A stretch of 33,035 nucleotides of DNA, taken from NCBI GenBank assembly GCA_011051565.1, contig DRKX01000104.1:1-33035 (forward strand), written 5' to 3'. This document shows, piece by piece, positions 1-8,177 of the stretch (position 1 is its first letter; every line of letters starts with the position of its first letter). The notes under the pieces were generated by a model. That model was not told where the DNA came from, ran no database searches, and saw only the letters and a list, made by a program, of their open reading frames with translations. Source of the DNA: Nitrospirota bacterium (GTDB lineage Bacteria; Nitrospirota; Thermodesulfovibrionia; Thermodesulfovibrionales; JdFR-85). The position numbers and the translations under genes were made by a program.

Positions 1-168
1 TTGCCCTGCATCAATGGATAGTCTGTTACAAGCCCCACTCCCCCTGCTGATACGTCCCTCACGACGCCGGTAATCTGAATGCTCTTCACCGCAGACTGTT
101 TCTTCACCGTCATGGTGCACTCCACAGCGAGTTTAAGCGGTATCCTGTTGTGTCTCCTCTTGGTCAAA
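1..168 (-). CDS. PilZ-domain protein, partial (runs off left edge)
   Basis: This frame gives 56 codons with no stop before the window edge. The N-terminus reads M-TKRRHNRIPLKLAVEC, then about 20 residues later RDVSAGGVGL. RxxxR near the N-terminus followed by [D/N]xSxxG is the c-di-GMP-binding signature of PilZ domains, so the protein probably senses c-di-GMP. The start is inferred as TTG at 168-166: the only in-frame start codon between the upstream TGA and the RRHNR motif, preceded by a G6 tract at 173-178 with a rather short 4-base spacing. The gene lies downstream of mfd on the same strand but after a 292-base gap that contains a good promoter, so it is probably transcribed on its own. 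The C-terminal part and any further domain are outside the window. Confidence 0.72.
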
Positions 169-417
169 TCATCCCCCCGGCAGAAAAAATCAGAGTTGAC
201 AACTGGTCACGACGGATTTTCAAAATCCTTGCAATCGAAGGTCCCAGCCCCCTCTATCAGAGAACCCGCCCCTTGCAAGCAAAGGCTCGAATAGACCGTG
301 ATACTTGGAGGTTCACGGTCATGGCACTTGAGCTTGAGCGTTTCAGCCTTCACACACACCGGCAGGCAGGCAGAAACGACCGGTACGACCGTGGCAATCG
401 AGCTGAGCTTAATAGAC
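169..417 (-). other. Long untranslated leader of the PilZ gene, possibly structured
   Basis: About 245 bases separate the predicted transcription start (near 411) from the PilZ start codon. An open frame of 70 codons (419-207) exists here, but its ATG overlaps the -10 box, it has no Shine-Dalgarno and I recognise no family. I treat it as non-coding. Visible structure: an 8-bp stem (294-301 with 313-320, loop 11) and a 15-base palindrome at 214-228. I compared it by eye with the GEMM c-di-GMP riboswitch and saw no match to the conserved core. Confidence 0.3.
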
Positions 418-447
418 ATTATAGCAGTAAACGGAAGAAATATACAA
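418..447 (-). promoter_or_regulatory. Sigma-70-type promoter for the PilZ gene
   Basis: On the minus strand a -35 box TTGTAT (447-442) is followed after 18 bases by a consensus -10 box TATAAT (423-418). It lies 14 bases beyond the mfd stop codon and points toward the PilZ gene. Confidence 0.55.
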
Positions 448-460
448 CGACTTCTCCAGC

Positions 461-3400
461 CTAAGGCGGCTCGCGGATCACCGAAAAGACATCCTTCAAG
501 GCGTCCAGCAACTCATTCTCCGCTCCTCCGCTTATTGAGAATCCGTCCTCGTGCAGGCGCAGGCGGCCGCTGAAGGACCGCTCACACTCGATCAAGGATT
601 CAACCTTGACGGGTGTATCGGCGGAGAACCTCACCCTTGCAGTGCCGCCGGACGACCTGATGGATGCGACCCTCAGCGTCCGTGCCAGTATCTTCAGCTT
701 TATCAGCTCTACAAGGACCGTCACCGGTTCCGGCGGCGCACCGAACCGGTCCCTCATCTCCTCGGCGATCGAGTCGGCCTCCTCACTGCGACGGCAGATG
801 CTCAGCCTCCGGTACATGCCCAGCCTAAGGCCGATATCCGGTATGTAATCCTCCGGTATGTAGGCACTCAGCCCGAGGTCCACCGAGGGATCGACCTCCT
901 CCTCGAGGGGCACGCCCTTGAGGGCAGCAACCTCCTGCTTGAGCATCTCCATGTACATCTCGAACCCGACGGCATGGATGTGTCCGGACTGCTCGGCCCC
1001 GAGCAGGTTTCCAGCCCCCCGTATCTCCAGGTCCTTCATCGCGAGCCTGAGCCCTGCTCCGAGGTAGCTCAGCTCCTCGATCGCCTCAATCCTCTTCCTG
1101 GCGTCATCGGTGAGCCTGTCGGGCGGCGGCATGAGGAAGTATGCATAGGCCCTCTGATTGCCCCTCCCGACCCTCCCTTTCAGCTGGTAGAGATCGGCCA
1201 GGCCCAGCCTGTCCGCCCTGTTTATGATTATCGTATTCGCCGATGGTATATCTATGCCCGAACCGATTATGGCCGTTGCAAGCAGCAGGTCCGTCTCCCC
1301 CTCCATGAACCCGAGCATGACGTCCTCGAGCTCCCGCACCTCCATCTGTCCGTGCGCGACGGCGAGCCTTGCCCGGGGGACGAGCCGCTTCAGGTGATCG
1401 GCCATCCGGTGGATATCCTTCACCCTGTTGTGTACGAAGAACACCTGGCCTCCCCTGTCAAGCTCCCTCGAGACCGCCTCCTTAATGACGGAATCGCAGA
1501 ACGTGGTTATCACGCTCCTGACCGCAATCCTCTCCTCAGGAGGAGTCTCTATCAGGCTCATCTCCCTGATCCCTGAAAGCGACATCTCGAGGGTCCTCGG
1601 TATGGGGGTCGCGCTCATAGAGAGGCAGTCGAGCCCCCGTTTCAGCTCCTTGATCCTCTCCTTGTGTACCACACCGAAGCGGTGTTCCTCGTCTATTATC
1701 AGGAGGCCGAGGTCGTAGAACATGACCTTCCGGCTCAGGAGACCGTGCGTGCCTATTATGATATCGATATCCCCGCGCCCGAGGGCCGCGAAGGTCTTTT
1801 TCGTCTCAGAGGGGGATTTGAACCGGCTCAGGAAGTCTATCCTTATGGGGAAGGCCGAGAACCTCGCCCGGAAGTTCCTGTAGTGCTGCTCGCAGAGTAT
1901 AGTGGTCGGCACGAGCACAGCAACCTGCTTGCCGTCGTAGACCGCCTTGAAGGCGGCACGCATCGCCATCTCGGTCTTTCCATAGCCCACGTCACCGCAG
2001 AGGAGCCTGTCCATGGGGCTCGGCGACTCCATGTCCATCTTTATCTCTTCCCAAGCCCTGAGCTGATCCGCCGTCTCTTCGAAGGGGAAGAAGGACTCGA
2101 ACTCCCTGTGGAGGTCAGTATCAGGGCTGAAGGGATGGCCCTTCACGACCTCTCTCTGGGCATAGATGGATATCAGCTTGCCGGCGAGTTCTCGGACCTT
2201 CTTTCTCGCCCTCGCCTTCTTCCTCTTCCAGCGGCTCCCGCCGAGCGTGTCGAGCGGGGGGACGACACAGTCGGCCGCCCTGTACTTCTGTACGAGGCCG
2301 ATGTTCTGCATGGGAAGATACAGTTTCGCGCCCTCTGCATACTCTATCACCATGGCCTCCCCCCCGTATGCAGAGGTATGTAGGTGTTCGAGCCCGGCGA
2401 ACCTCCCCACGCCGTGTTCACGGTGGACCACAAAGTCGCCCGGTCTCAGGTCTTCCATGCTCTCGAGCAGCCTCTTGACACGCGAAGCCCTGTGAGGCCT
2501 CAACAGAGGTCTCCTGCCGAAGACCTCCCTCTCCGTGAGGATCATCAGTCCGGGAATCCTGAGACCGCGCGAGAGCGTTCCGACGGTGATGGAGCACCTG
2601 CCGGTGTAGTCGCCGATCCTCTCGACCGGGATCAGTGGGGCCACCACACCGCCCTCTGTCAAGACCTCGCTCATCCTCCTGGCCTGTGACTCTGATGAGA
2701 GCACGAAGACGACCCTCTCCTCGAGCTCGTTCAATGCAGCGGCGATCCCGTATATGTCTTTCCTCTCTCCGTGAAGGAGCCCGAGCCCTGCAAGCGAGAG
2801 CACCTGGGCCTTCGTCCCGCCGTCCATCGGCAGTGAATGGAGTACGACAAGGAGAGGCCGCTGGTGCGGGCCGAGGCGTTCCTGAATGGATGCAAGCAGG
2901 TCTTCACGCCTGAGGGCGGTCTCGGTTACGTAGAAGGCGGTCTCTCCGCCCAAGGACTCGACAAGAGGGGCCTCCGTCCTCTCTACGGCTGGAAGGACTT
3001 CAACCTCGGCCAGCCCTCCGTCGGAGCGCTGCGTGTCGACCTCGAAGGTCCTTAAGGCGTCGATCTCGTCCCCGAAGAACTCCACCCTGACGGGCCTGTC
3101 CATGTCCGGCGGGTAGAGATCGAATATCCAGCCCCTCTCGCTGAACTCCCCCTTGCCCGAAACCAGGGGAACGCGCCTGTAGCCGCCGGCCTCAAGCCGT
3201 GCAGCGAGTTCCTCCCTCGTAATCGCCATCCCCTTTGAAAGCTTCAACATGGAGCGTAAAAGTTCGTCACGTCTCCACGTGGGGCTGAGCAGCGCATCCA
3301 CGGAACCGACGACGAGCCCTCCCCTTTCGAGTCCCAGCACGCTGACAAGCCGTATGCCTGTCGAGTCGAGGTCTCCCGGATCCGGCACAAAAAACGGACT

Positions 3401-3649
3401 CCGGCCAGCATCGCCGAGGACCCGCCGGTAGAAGTAGACGTCGTCCCTGAGAGCCATGGCTTCATCCTCTGTACCGGTAACGAGCAGGTGGATGCACGTC
3501 CTGTTCCGGCTCCACATGAGGGCTGCAAGAAGGGCTGAGGAGGAATCCCTCAGGTTGAAGACCTCGTGTCCGGCCCTTTCACCGGAGGCGGGGGAGTGTG
3601 AGAGGGTCTCCACGAGGTGACCGAAAGAAGAGAGCAGGAGCGACTTCAT
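461..3649 (-). CDS. mfd: Transcription-repair coupling factor Mfd
   Basis: Mfd is a large ATP-driven translocase that removes RNA polymerase stalled at DNA lesions and recruits the UvrA nucleotide-excision repair complex. The 1062-residue product has the family order: UvrB-like N-terminal domains (about residues 1-330, with the GYRRVPLVSGKGEFSERG segment), the CarD-like RNA-polymerase interaction domain (about 401-470, GDFVVHREHGVGRF), and an SF2 RecG-like motor. The motor has Walker A GDVGYGKT near 552, DEEH box near 653 and SATPIPRT shortly after; the TRCF C-terminal domain follows. It is somewhat shorter than the E. coli protein but looks complete. Its ATG overlaps the rfaE2 stop by 4 bases, so it is translationally coupled at the distal end of the envelope operon. 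Long open frames on the opposite strand here are artefacts of codon bias. Confidence 0.97.
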   Translation of the reverse strand: MKSLLLSSFGHLVETLSHSPASGERAGHEVFNLRDSSSALLAALMWSRNRTCIHLLVTGTEDEAMALRDDVYFYRRVLGDAGRSPFFVPDPGDLDSTGIRLVSVLGLERGGLVVGSVDALLSPTWRRDELLRSMLKLSKGMAITREELAARLEAGGYRRVPLVSGKGEFSERGWIFDLYPPDMDRPVRVEFFGDEIDALRTFEVDTQRSDGGLAEVEVLPAVERTEAPLVESLGGETAFYVTETALRREDLLASIQERLGPHQRPLLVVLHSLPMDGGTKAQVLSLAGLGLLHGERKDIYGIAAALNELEERVVFVLSSESQARRMSEVLTEGGVVAPLIPVERIGDYTGRCSITVGTLSRGLRIPGLMILTEREVFGRRPLLRPHRASRVKRLLESMEDLRPGDFVVHREHGVGRFAGLEHLHTSAYGGEAMVIEYAEGAKLYLPMQNIGLVQKYRAADCVVPPLDTLGGSRWKRKKARARKKVRELAGKLISIYAQREVVKGHPFSPDTDLHREFESFFPFEETADQLRAWEEIKMDMESPSPMDRLLCGDVGYGKTEMAMRAAFKAVYDGKQVAVLVPTTILCEQHYRNFRARFSAFPIRIDFLSRFKSPSETKKTFAALGRGDIDIIIGTHGLLSRKVMFYDLGLLIIDEEHRFGVVHKERIKELKRGLDCLSMSATPIPRTLEMSLSGIREMSLIETPPEERIAVRSVITTFCDSVIKEAVSRELDRGGQVFFVHNRVKDIHRMADHLKRLVPRARLAVAHGQMEVRELEDVMLGFMEGETDLLLATAIIGSGIDIPSANTIIINRADRLGLADLYQLKGRVGRGNQRAYAYFLMPPPDRLTDDARKRIEAIEELSYLGAGLRLAMKDLEIRGAGNLLGAEQSGHIHAVGFEMYMEMLKQEVAALKGVPLEEEVDPSVDLGLSAYIPEDYIPDIGLRLGMYRRLSICRRSEEADSIAEEMRDRFGAPPEPVTVLVELIKLKILARTLRVASIRSSGGTARVRFSADTPVKVESLIECERSFSGRLRLHEDGFSISGGAENELLDALKDVFSVIREPP

Positions 3650-4122
3650 CGTGCCCGGCAGAACCTCTCTATGATCAGCTCGATTATGCCGGTTGTGGAG
3701 AGACCCTGCCTGTATGGAAGGCTGCGGACATCCCCGACGAGTTCCGCACCGACGATATCCTCAACCCTCCAGTCCCCTCCCTTGACGAGCACGTCCGGCC
3801 TGATCAGCCTTATGACCTCGTAAGGCGTATCCTCTTCGAACACGGTGACGTAGTCCACCATCTCTAAGGCCGAGAGGACCTCGACCCTCTGTCCCTCGGG
3901 CACTATGGGCCTGTTCCTCTTCAGCCTCCCGACGGAGGCATCCGAGTTGACGCCGACCACGAGCACGTCTCCGAGGGCACTCGCCTCCCTCAGATACTGA
4001 ACATGCCCTGCATGGATGAGGTCGAAACAGCCGTTCGTGAACACGACCCTCTTGCCTTCCGCCCTCAACCGATCGAACGTTTCACCCAGTTCCTCCCTTT
4101 GCAGGACCTTTCTACTTCGCAT
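3646..4122 (-). CDS. rfaE2: D-glycero-beta-D-manno-heptose 1-phosphate adenylyltransferase
   Basis: This enzyme transfers AMP from ATP to heptose 1-phosphate, giving ADP-heptose for the lipopolysaccharide inner core. The 158-residue product corresponds to the C-terminal domain of bifunctional HldE as a stand-alone protein. Visible nucleotidyltransferase features are VFTNGCFDLIHAGHVQYL (HxGH-type motif), the conserved KGGDW segment, and LSTTGIIE near the end. The kinase half (rfaE1/hldA) is not in the window. The ATG lies inside the end of the NUDIX gene (11-base overlap) and the stop overlaps the mfd start. Its presence argues for a Gram-negative outer membrane containing heptose. Confidence 0.93.
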   Translation of the reverse strand: MRSRKVLQREELGETFDRLRAEGKRVVFTNGCFDLIHAGHVQYLREASALGDVLVVGVNSDASVGRLKRNRPIVPEGQRVEVLSALEMVDYVTVFEEDTPYEVIRLIRPDVLVKGGDWRVEDIVGAELVGDVRSLPYRQGLSTTGIIELIIERFCRAR

Positions 4123-4558
4123 CTCCAGTCAAGAGCCTCTCCCTCGCCCTTTCGAGAACCTCCCTGTCACCCTTGTATTTTACCATCTTCAAGGCATCGT
4201 CTATCCTGAACCAACTCGCCTCGTTAACCTCCCAGTCATGGTCCTCGGTCGTCCCTCCCGCATACTCCATCAGATAGAAATGGACCGTCTTGTGGTACTT
4301 CGTATTCTCATCCTTGAGGAAGTACCAGTAGGATATGGTGCCGAGGCCGTCCACAATGCGGCCCTCAAGTCCCGTCTCCTCCTGCACTTCCCTGACGGCG
4401 GCAACGTCGGGCGGCTCACCCTTCTCTATCAGTCCCTTCGGGAGGGTCCATACCGAGCCGTCCTTAACAGAGACGAGGATGACCTTTATCCCGTCGGCGT
4501 CCCTCCTGAAGACGACTCCGCCGGCTGAGACCTGCCTCTTCAGCCTGGCGGGTCTCAT
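4112..4558 (-). CDS. NUDIX hydrolase
   Basis: The product (148 residues from this start) carries a complete Nudix box: G-x5-E-x7-REVQEETG (GLIEKGEP then REVQEETGL). This binds Mg2+ and hydrolyses a nucleoside diphosphate linked to another group. The substrate cannot be read from the sequence. The WTLPKGLIEKGE context resembles the diadenosine polyphosphate/MutT-like group. I chose ATG at 4558, which puts the fold's first strand (SAGGVVFRR) right after a short N-terminus. A GTG at 4594, four bases after the ybgC stop, would add 12 residues and is nearly as plausible. It overlaps rfaE2 by 11 bases. Confidence 0.88.
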   Translation of the reverse strand: MRPARLKRQVSAGGVVFRRDADGIKVILVSVKDGSVWTLPKGLIEKGEPPDVAAVREVQEETGLEGRIVDGLGTISYWYFLKDENTKYHKTVHFYLMEYAGGTTEDHDWEVNEASWFRIDDALKMVKYKGDREVLERARERLLTGDAK

Positions 4559-4598
4559 GCCGGTCCACCGGCAGGCGCTGAATTCCTGAAGCACGCTG

Positions 4599-4994
4599 TC
4601 ACACCAGAACCTTCAGAACGGTGTCGGGAAGCCTCGTCGGCTTCAAACGCCCCGACACAGACGCTATCTTGACGACTCCGGATACGAGGAGCTCTCCGGT
4701 CTGCTTCCTCTTCACCTGGTGTGAAAACGTGATACTGGCCGCACTCCTGTCAGCCACCGCGGTCTCTATCACCAGTACATCTCCGTATCTTCCGGGCTGG
4801 CGGTAGTGTGCGGATGCATCGACCACAACAAATAGGATACCCTTATCCATCAGGTCCCTCAGGGACACCCCGCGCTGCTCCAGGTATTCGGTCCTCGCAC
4901 GCTCGAAGTACCTGAAGTAGTTGGCATAGTAGACCACGCCGCCGCAGTCCGTATCTTCGTAATACACCTTGACTTCAATCCGGTCTTCGGTCAC
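4599..4994 (-). CDS. ybgC: YbgC-type acyl-CoA thioesterase (hot-dog fold)
   Basis: The 131-residue single-domain protein belongs to the 4-hydroxybenzoyl-CoA thioesterase group. The N-terminal helix has YYEDTDCGGVVYYANYFRYF, with the catalytic aspartate of the family in the DTD segment, and the later YRQPGRYGD loop is also typical. In proteobacteria YbgC is found with the Tol-Pal envelope system; here it sits between rseP and a NUDIX gene. It starts on GTG, and the GTGA overlap with the rseP stop (4991-4994) indicates translational coupling. Its physiological acyl-CoA substrate is not evident. Confidence 0.9.
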   Translation of the reverse strand: MTEDRIEVKVYYEDTDCGGVVYYANYFRYFERARTEYLEQRGVSLRDLMDKGILFVVVDASAHYRQPGRYGDVLVIETAVADRSAASITFSHQVKRKQTGELLVSGVVKIASVSGRLKPTRLPDTVLKVLV

Positions 4995-6085
4995 GGCGTG
5001 TTATTGGCGGAGAACAGTCTCACGAAGTCATTGTAGAGCGCGAAGGCCATCAGTAGGAGGATCAGTGCCAAGCCGATCCTCTGTGTGATCGCGACCGTCC
5101 TCTCGTTCAGGGGCCCCCCCTTGATCCCCTCTATCAGGAACATGACTATGTGGCCGCCGTCGAGTATGGGAACAGGCAGGAGGTTCAGCACCCCGAGGTT
5201 GACGCTCAGCAGGGCCATGAACATGAAATACGCCACCGGCCCGGCAGAGGCAGCCTTCCCGGACTCCTGCAGTATGGTCACCGGACCGCTTATATTCTTC
5301 AGGGAGACCTTCCTCGTTATCAGCATCTCCAGCGAGTCGATGACGAAGAAACCCATCTTGTAGGTCGCCACTGCGCCCTTGGCAGGCGCATCAAGGAGCG
5401 AATCACTCTGGATCGGCTCGAAGAATCCTCCTCCGAGCTTCTTGACGCCTATCCTACCTATGAGCACCTTTTTCCCCTCGGGATCGACCTCCTCCACTGA
5501 CCGAGGGGTTATTCTCAGGGTCAACAACTCTCCGTCCCTCTTTATGACGAAGTCGAGTGCCCTGCCGGGGTTCTTGACGACGACATTGACCATATCGAAC
5601 CACGTGTCGATCCTCACGCCGTCGATCTTCACTATGACGTCCCCGGGCCTCAGGCCCGCCTCGGCAGCCGGATAGCCTGCCTCCACCTCGTCCACCACAG
5701 GCAGTATGTTGCCGAGCACCGGCACATTGACGGGTAGGCCGGCCGACAGCACGGCCGTGAATATCGCGTATGTGAGGAATATATTGAACATGGGGCCGGC
5801 GAGGACTATCAGTATCCTCTTGAGGACACTCTGCTGGTTGAAGGCCCTCTCCTTCTCTGCAGCCGCCAGTTCCTCGCCCGGCTCCTCGCCGAGCATCTTT
5901 ACGTACCCGCCGAGCGGGATGGCAGAGAGCATGTACTCCGTCTCTCCGATCCGCCTGCCCACCACCTTTGGGCCGAAGCCGAGAGAAAACTTCAGGACCT
6001 TGACACCCGAGGCCTTGGCCACGAGGAAGTGCCCGAGTTCATGCACGAATATGAGTATGCCTAATAGTATTACCGCTAATAGAAT
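4991..6085 (-). CDS. rseP: Site-2 intramembrane zinc metalloprotease RseP
   Basis: RseP cleaves membrane-bound anti-sigma factors and remnant signal peptides within the inner membrane. The first membrane segment runs straight into the zinc motif HELGH (residues 15-19). A PDZ domain follows at about 125-195 (GYPAAEAGLRPGDVIVKIDG), and the second active-site motif LLPVPILDGGHI has LDG at 308-310. The first conventional start codon in frame is the GTG at 6046, which would delete the first membrane helix. The frame is open upstream to a TAA and reads LLAVILLGILIFV before HELGH, exactly the family's N-terminus. The only suitable initiator is ATT at 6085-6083, placed 6 bases after a strong GGGAGG. 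I therefore annotate an ATT start (364 aa). About 100 bases without a gene separate it from dxr. Confidence 0.9.
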   Translation of the reverse strand: MLLAVILLGILIFVHELGHFLVAKASGVKVLKFSLGFGPKVVGRRIGETEYMLSAIPLGGYVKMLGEEPGEELAAAEKERAFNQQSVLKRILIVLAGPMFNIFLTYAIFTAVLSAGLPVNVPVLGNILPVVDEVEAGYPAAEAGLRPGDVIVKIDGVRIDTWFDMVNVVVKNPGRALDFVIKRDGELLTLRITPRSVEEVDPEGKKVLIGRIGVKKLGGGFFEPIQSDSLLDAPAKGAVATYKMGFFVIDSLEMLITRKVSLKNISGPVTILQESGKAASAGPVAYFMFMALLSVNLGVLNLLPVPILDGGHIVMFLIEGIKGGPLNERTVAITQRIGLALILLLMAFALYNDFVRLFSANNTP

Positions 6086-6185
6086 GACTGACCTCCCTTA
6101 TGAATGTTGCACGTCACGATGAGACGGATCACTGTTCCCTCGAGCGGACGTCCTGCCGCACACTCTCTCCCACGACGTCAACCAC

Positions 6186-7334
6186 TCAAAAGTCCTCAGC
6201 GAATTCCCTGAACATCCTCCTTGCCCAGGCGTCAGCCGACAGGACGGTCTCGATGTCGTCAAGGGGCTCCGGCCGGTGGGCATCGAGCATCTTTTTTATT
6301 ATAACAGGTATCTGGTGGAAAGTTATACGGCCCTCCATGAATGCATCCACCGCCATCTCATTCGCAGCATTGAGGACTGCCGTGGCCGTACCGCCGGCCT
6401 TCAGGGCGTCATAGGCATGCCTGAGGCAGGGAAACCTCTCCATGTCGGGCCTCTCGAAGGTGAGAGTCCCCAGCTCGTGAAGACGACAGGGGGCGAGAAC
6501 GCCGTCGAGCCGTTCAGGGTAGGAGAGTGCATAGGCGATCGGGCCCTTCATGTCGGGCAGTGAGAGGTGTGCGATGAGGGTGCCGTCAATGAACTCCACG
6601 AAGGAGTGTACTATGCTCTGAGGGTGTATGATGACGTCTATGTCCCGCGGGGAGAACCCGAAGAGGTAGTGCGCCTCGATCACCTCGAGCCCCTTGTTCA
6701 TCAGTGTTGCAGAGTCGATGCTGATCTTCTTTCCCATCTGCCACGTCGGGTGATTGAGGGCATCCTCGGGCCTCACGTCACAGAGGTCGGCGTCCTTCCT
6801 CCCGTGGAACGGACCACCCGAGGCCGTCAATATCAGCCTCCGCACGTCGGAGCCGCCGTGCCCCTTCATGCACTGAAAGATGGCGCTGTGCTCGCTGTCG
6901 ACAGGGATTATGGTCGCACCGTGCTCCGCCACCGCCTTGTTCACGAGGGGCCCGGCCATGACGAGGGTCTCCTTGTTTGCAAGGCCGATGGTCTTGCCCA
7001 CCGTCACAGCAGACAGCGTAGGCATCAGTCCCGCAGAGCCGGAGATGGCAGAGAGGACGAAGTCCGCATCTCCATAGGCGGCGACCTCCCTTATTCCTTC
7101 AGGACCGTACAGGATATCGACCGGACCGGCGAGGTCTCTCAACCTCTCCGCCGCGCTCACTTCTGCCACCGCCGCGACACGCGGCCTGAACTCCTTGAGC
7201 TGCTTCCTGAAGAGTCCTATATTGCGCCCGGCTGCAAGGCCGACCACCCTGAACCTGTCGGGATACATCCTCACGACCTCGAGGGCGGCGGTGCCGATCG
7301 AGCCTGTTGATCCGAGAATCGTTATATTTTTCAT
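6186..7334 (-). CDS. dxr: 1-deoxy-D-xylulose 5-phosphate reductoisomerase
   Basis: Dxr converts deoxyxylulose phosphate to methylerythritol phosphate with NADPH, the committed step of the MEP isoprenoid pathway. The 382-residue protein starts with the NADPH-binding GSTGSIGTAALEVV. It contains ANKETLVMAG, the metal-binding VDSEHSAIFQC and the substrate-binding LTASGGPF. Length and motif order are normal. It is followed by rseP and preceded by cdsA in the uppS-cdsA-dxr-rseP order common in many bacteria. That order links undecaprenyl-phosphate synthesis, phospholipid synthesis and isoprenoid precursor supply. Confidence 0.97.
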   Translation of the reverse strand: MKNITILGSTGSIGTAALEVVRMYPDRFRVVGLAAGRNIGLFRKQLKEFRPRVAAVAEVSAAERLRDLAGPVDILYGPEGIREVAAYGDADFVLSAISGSAGLMPTLSAVTVGKTIGLANKETLVMAGPLVNKAVAEHGATIIPVDSEHSAIFQCMKGHGGSDVRRLILTASGGPFHGRKDADLCDVRPEDALNHPTWQMGKKISIDSATLMNKGLEVIEAHYLFGFSPRDIDVIIHPQSIVHSFVEFIDGTLIAHLSLPDMKGPIAYALSYPERLDGVLAPCRLHELGTLTFERPDMERFPCLRHAYDALKAGGTATAVLNAANEMAVDAFMEGRITFHQIPVIIKKMLDAHRPEPLDDIETVLSADAWARRMFREFAEDF

Positions 7335-7376
7335 CTTATGCCTCTCTAAGGATGAAGAAACTGCCGCAACCGAAAC

Positions 7377-8177
7377 TCACCGGACAAGGAATCTCACCAC
7401 AATGTAGACCACCGGAGTCACATACAGCATGCCGTCTATCTTGTCGAGCACGCCGCCGTGACCCGGTATCAGGGAGCTCGAATCCTTCACCCCCGAGTCA
7501 CGCTTGAACATCGATTCCGTCAGGTCACCGAGCACGGCGATGCACCCTATGAAGAACCCCACGACCAGGATCTGGCGGATCGAGATGCCGTCTATGAGCA
7601 GCAGCTTCGTCAAGAGCCCGGCCAGCGCACCTCCTGCCATGGACCCGAGGGCTCCCTCGACCGTCTTCTTCGGGCTTACCGAGGGGTAGAGCTTTCTCCT
7701 GCCGAAGTTCTTGCCTATGTAATAGGCAAAACTGTCGGAGGCCCACACCGTCGCTCCGATGAATATGATCCACTCGGGACCTGCTTTCCTTATGGCTATC
7801 TGGAGGCTGAGTATCAGCGGTATGTAAAAGAGCCCGACCACCACGGGGGCGATGTCGGCGAGTGCGTGTCCGGGGCCGGCCTCCCTGTCGAAGAGCCTCA
7901 ACAGCACGAAGGCGAGAAAGATCAACACCAGGAGCAGGCTGAAGTCTTCCCAGCCTGCATACACGGAGTAAAGCAGAAGACAGCCCGCTGACGCGCCTGT
8001 AATGCCGAGGGATCTCTTCACCCCGTACATGGAGTAGAACTCCATCTGTGCCGCTCCGGATATGAAGAGCAGCAGAAGCAGGAAGAAGAACGGAGGAAGC
8101 TTCATGATGTAGAGGTAAATCAGGGGAAGCAGTGCAAGGGCGACTATCTCTCTCTTTTTCTTCATACGGCCGGTCAT
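7377..8177 (-). CDS. cdsA: Phosphatidate cytidylyltransferase
   Basis: CdsA makes CDP-diacylglycerol from phosphatidate and CTP at the inner membrane. The 266-residue product is strongly hydrophobic, with about seven or eight membrane segments, and carries the C-terminal signature SMFKRDSGVKDSSSLIPGHG, then G-V-L-D-K-I-D. The signature normally has DR before the last D and here has DK, a mild deviation. The ATG overlaps the uppS stop by 4 bases (8174-8177), and 41 bases separate it from dxr. Confidence 0.94.
   Translation of the reverse strand: MTGRMKKKREIVALALLPLIYLYIMKLPPFFFLLLLLFISGAAQMEFYSMYGVKRSLGITGASAGCLLLYSVYAGWEDFSLLLVLIFLAFVLLRLFDREAGPGHALADIAPVVVGLFYIPLILSLQIAIRKAGPEWIIFIGATVWASDSFAYYIGKNFGRRKLYPSVSPKKTVEGALGSMAGGALAGLLTKLLLIDGISIRQILVVGFFIGCIAVLGDLTESMFKRDSGVKDSSSLIPGHGGVLDKIDGMLYVTPVVYIVVRFLVR

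Noticed and set aside
320-340. TGGCAC followed by TTGAG resembled a sigma-54 promoter.
   Set aside because: The spacing between GG and GC does not fit the -24/-12 rule.
166-419. Second possible TGA read-through: the 70-codon minus-strand frame (419-207) is in the same frame as the PilZ gene across a TGA at 209-207.
   Set aside because: The upstream frame matches no family I know, its ATG overlaps the -10 box, and the TGA is not at any redox-type motif (PS-TGA-PVV). Sharing a frame has a one-in-three chance.
551-2689. Several plus-strand frames of 100-340 codons opposite mfd.
   Set aside because: mfd motifs are continuous on the minus strand and these frames show no recognisable domain or ribosome site.
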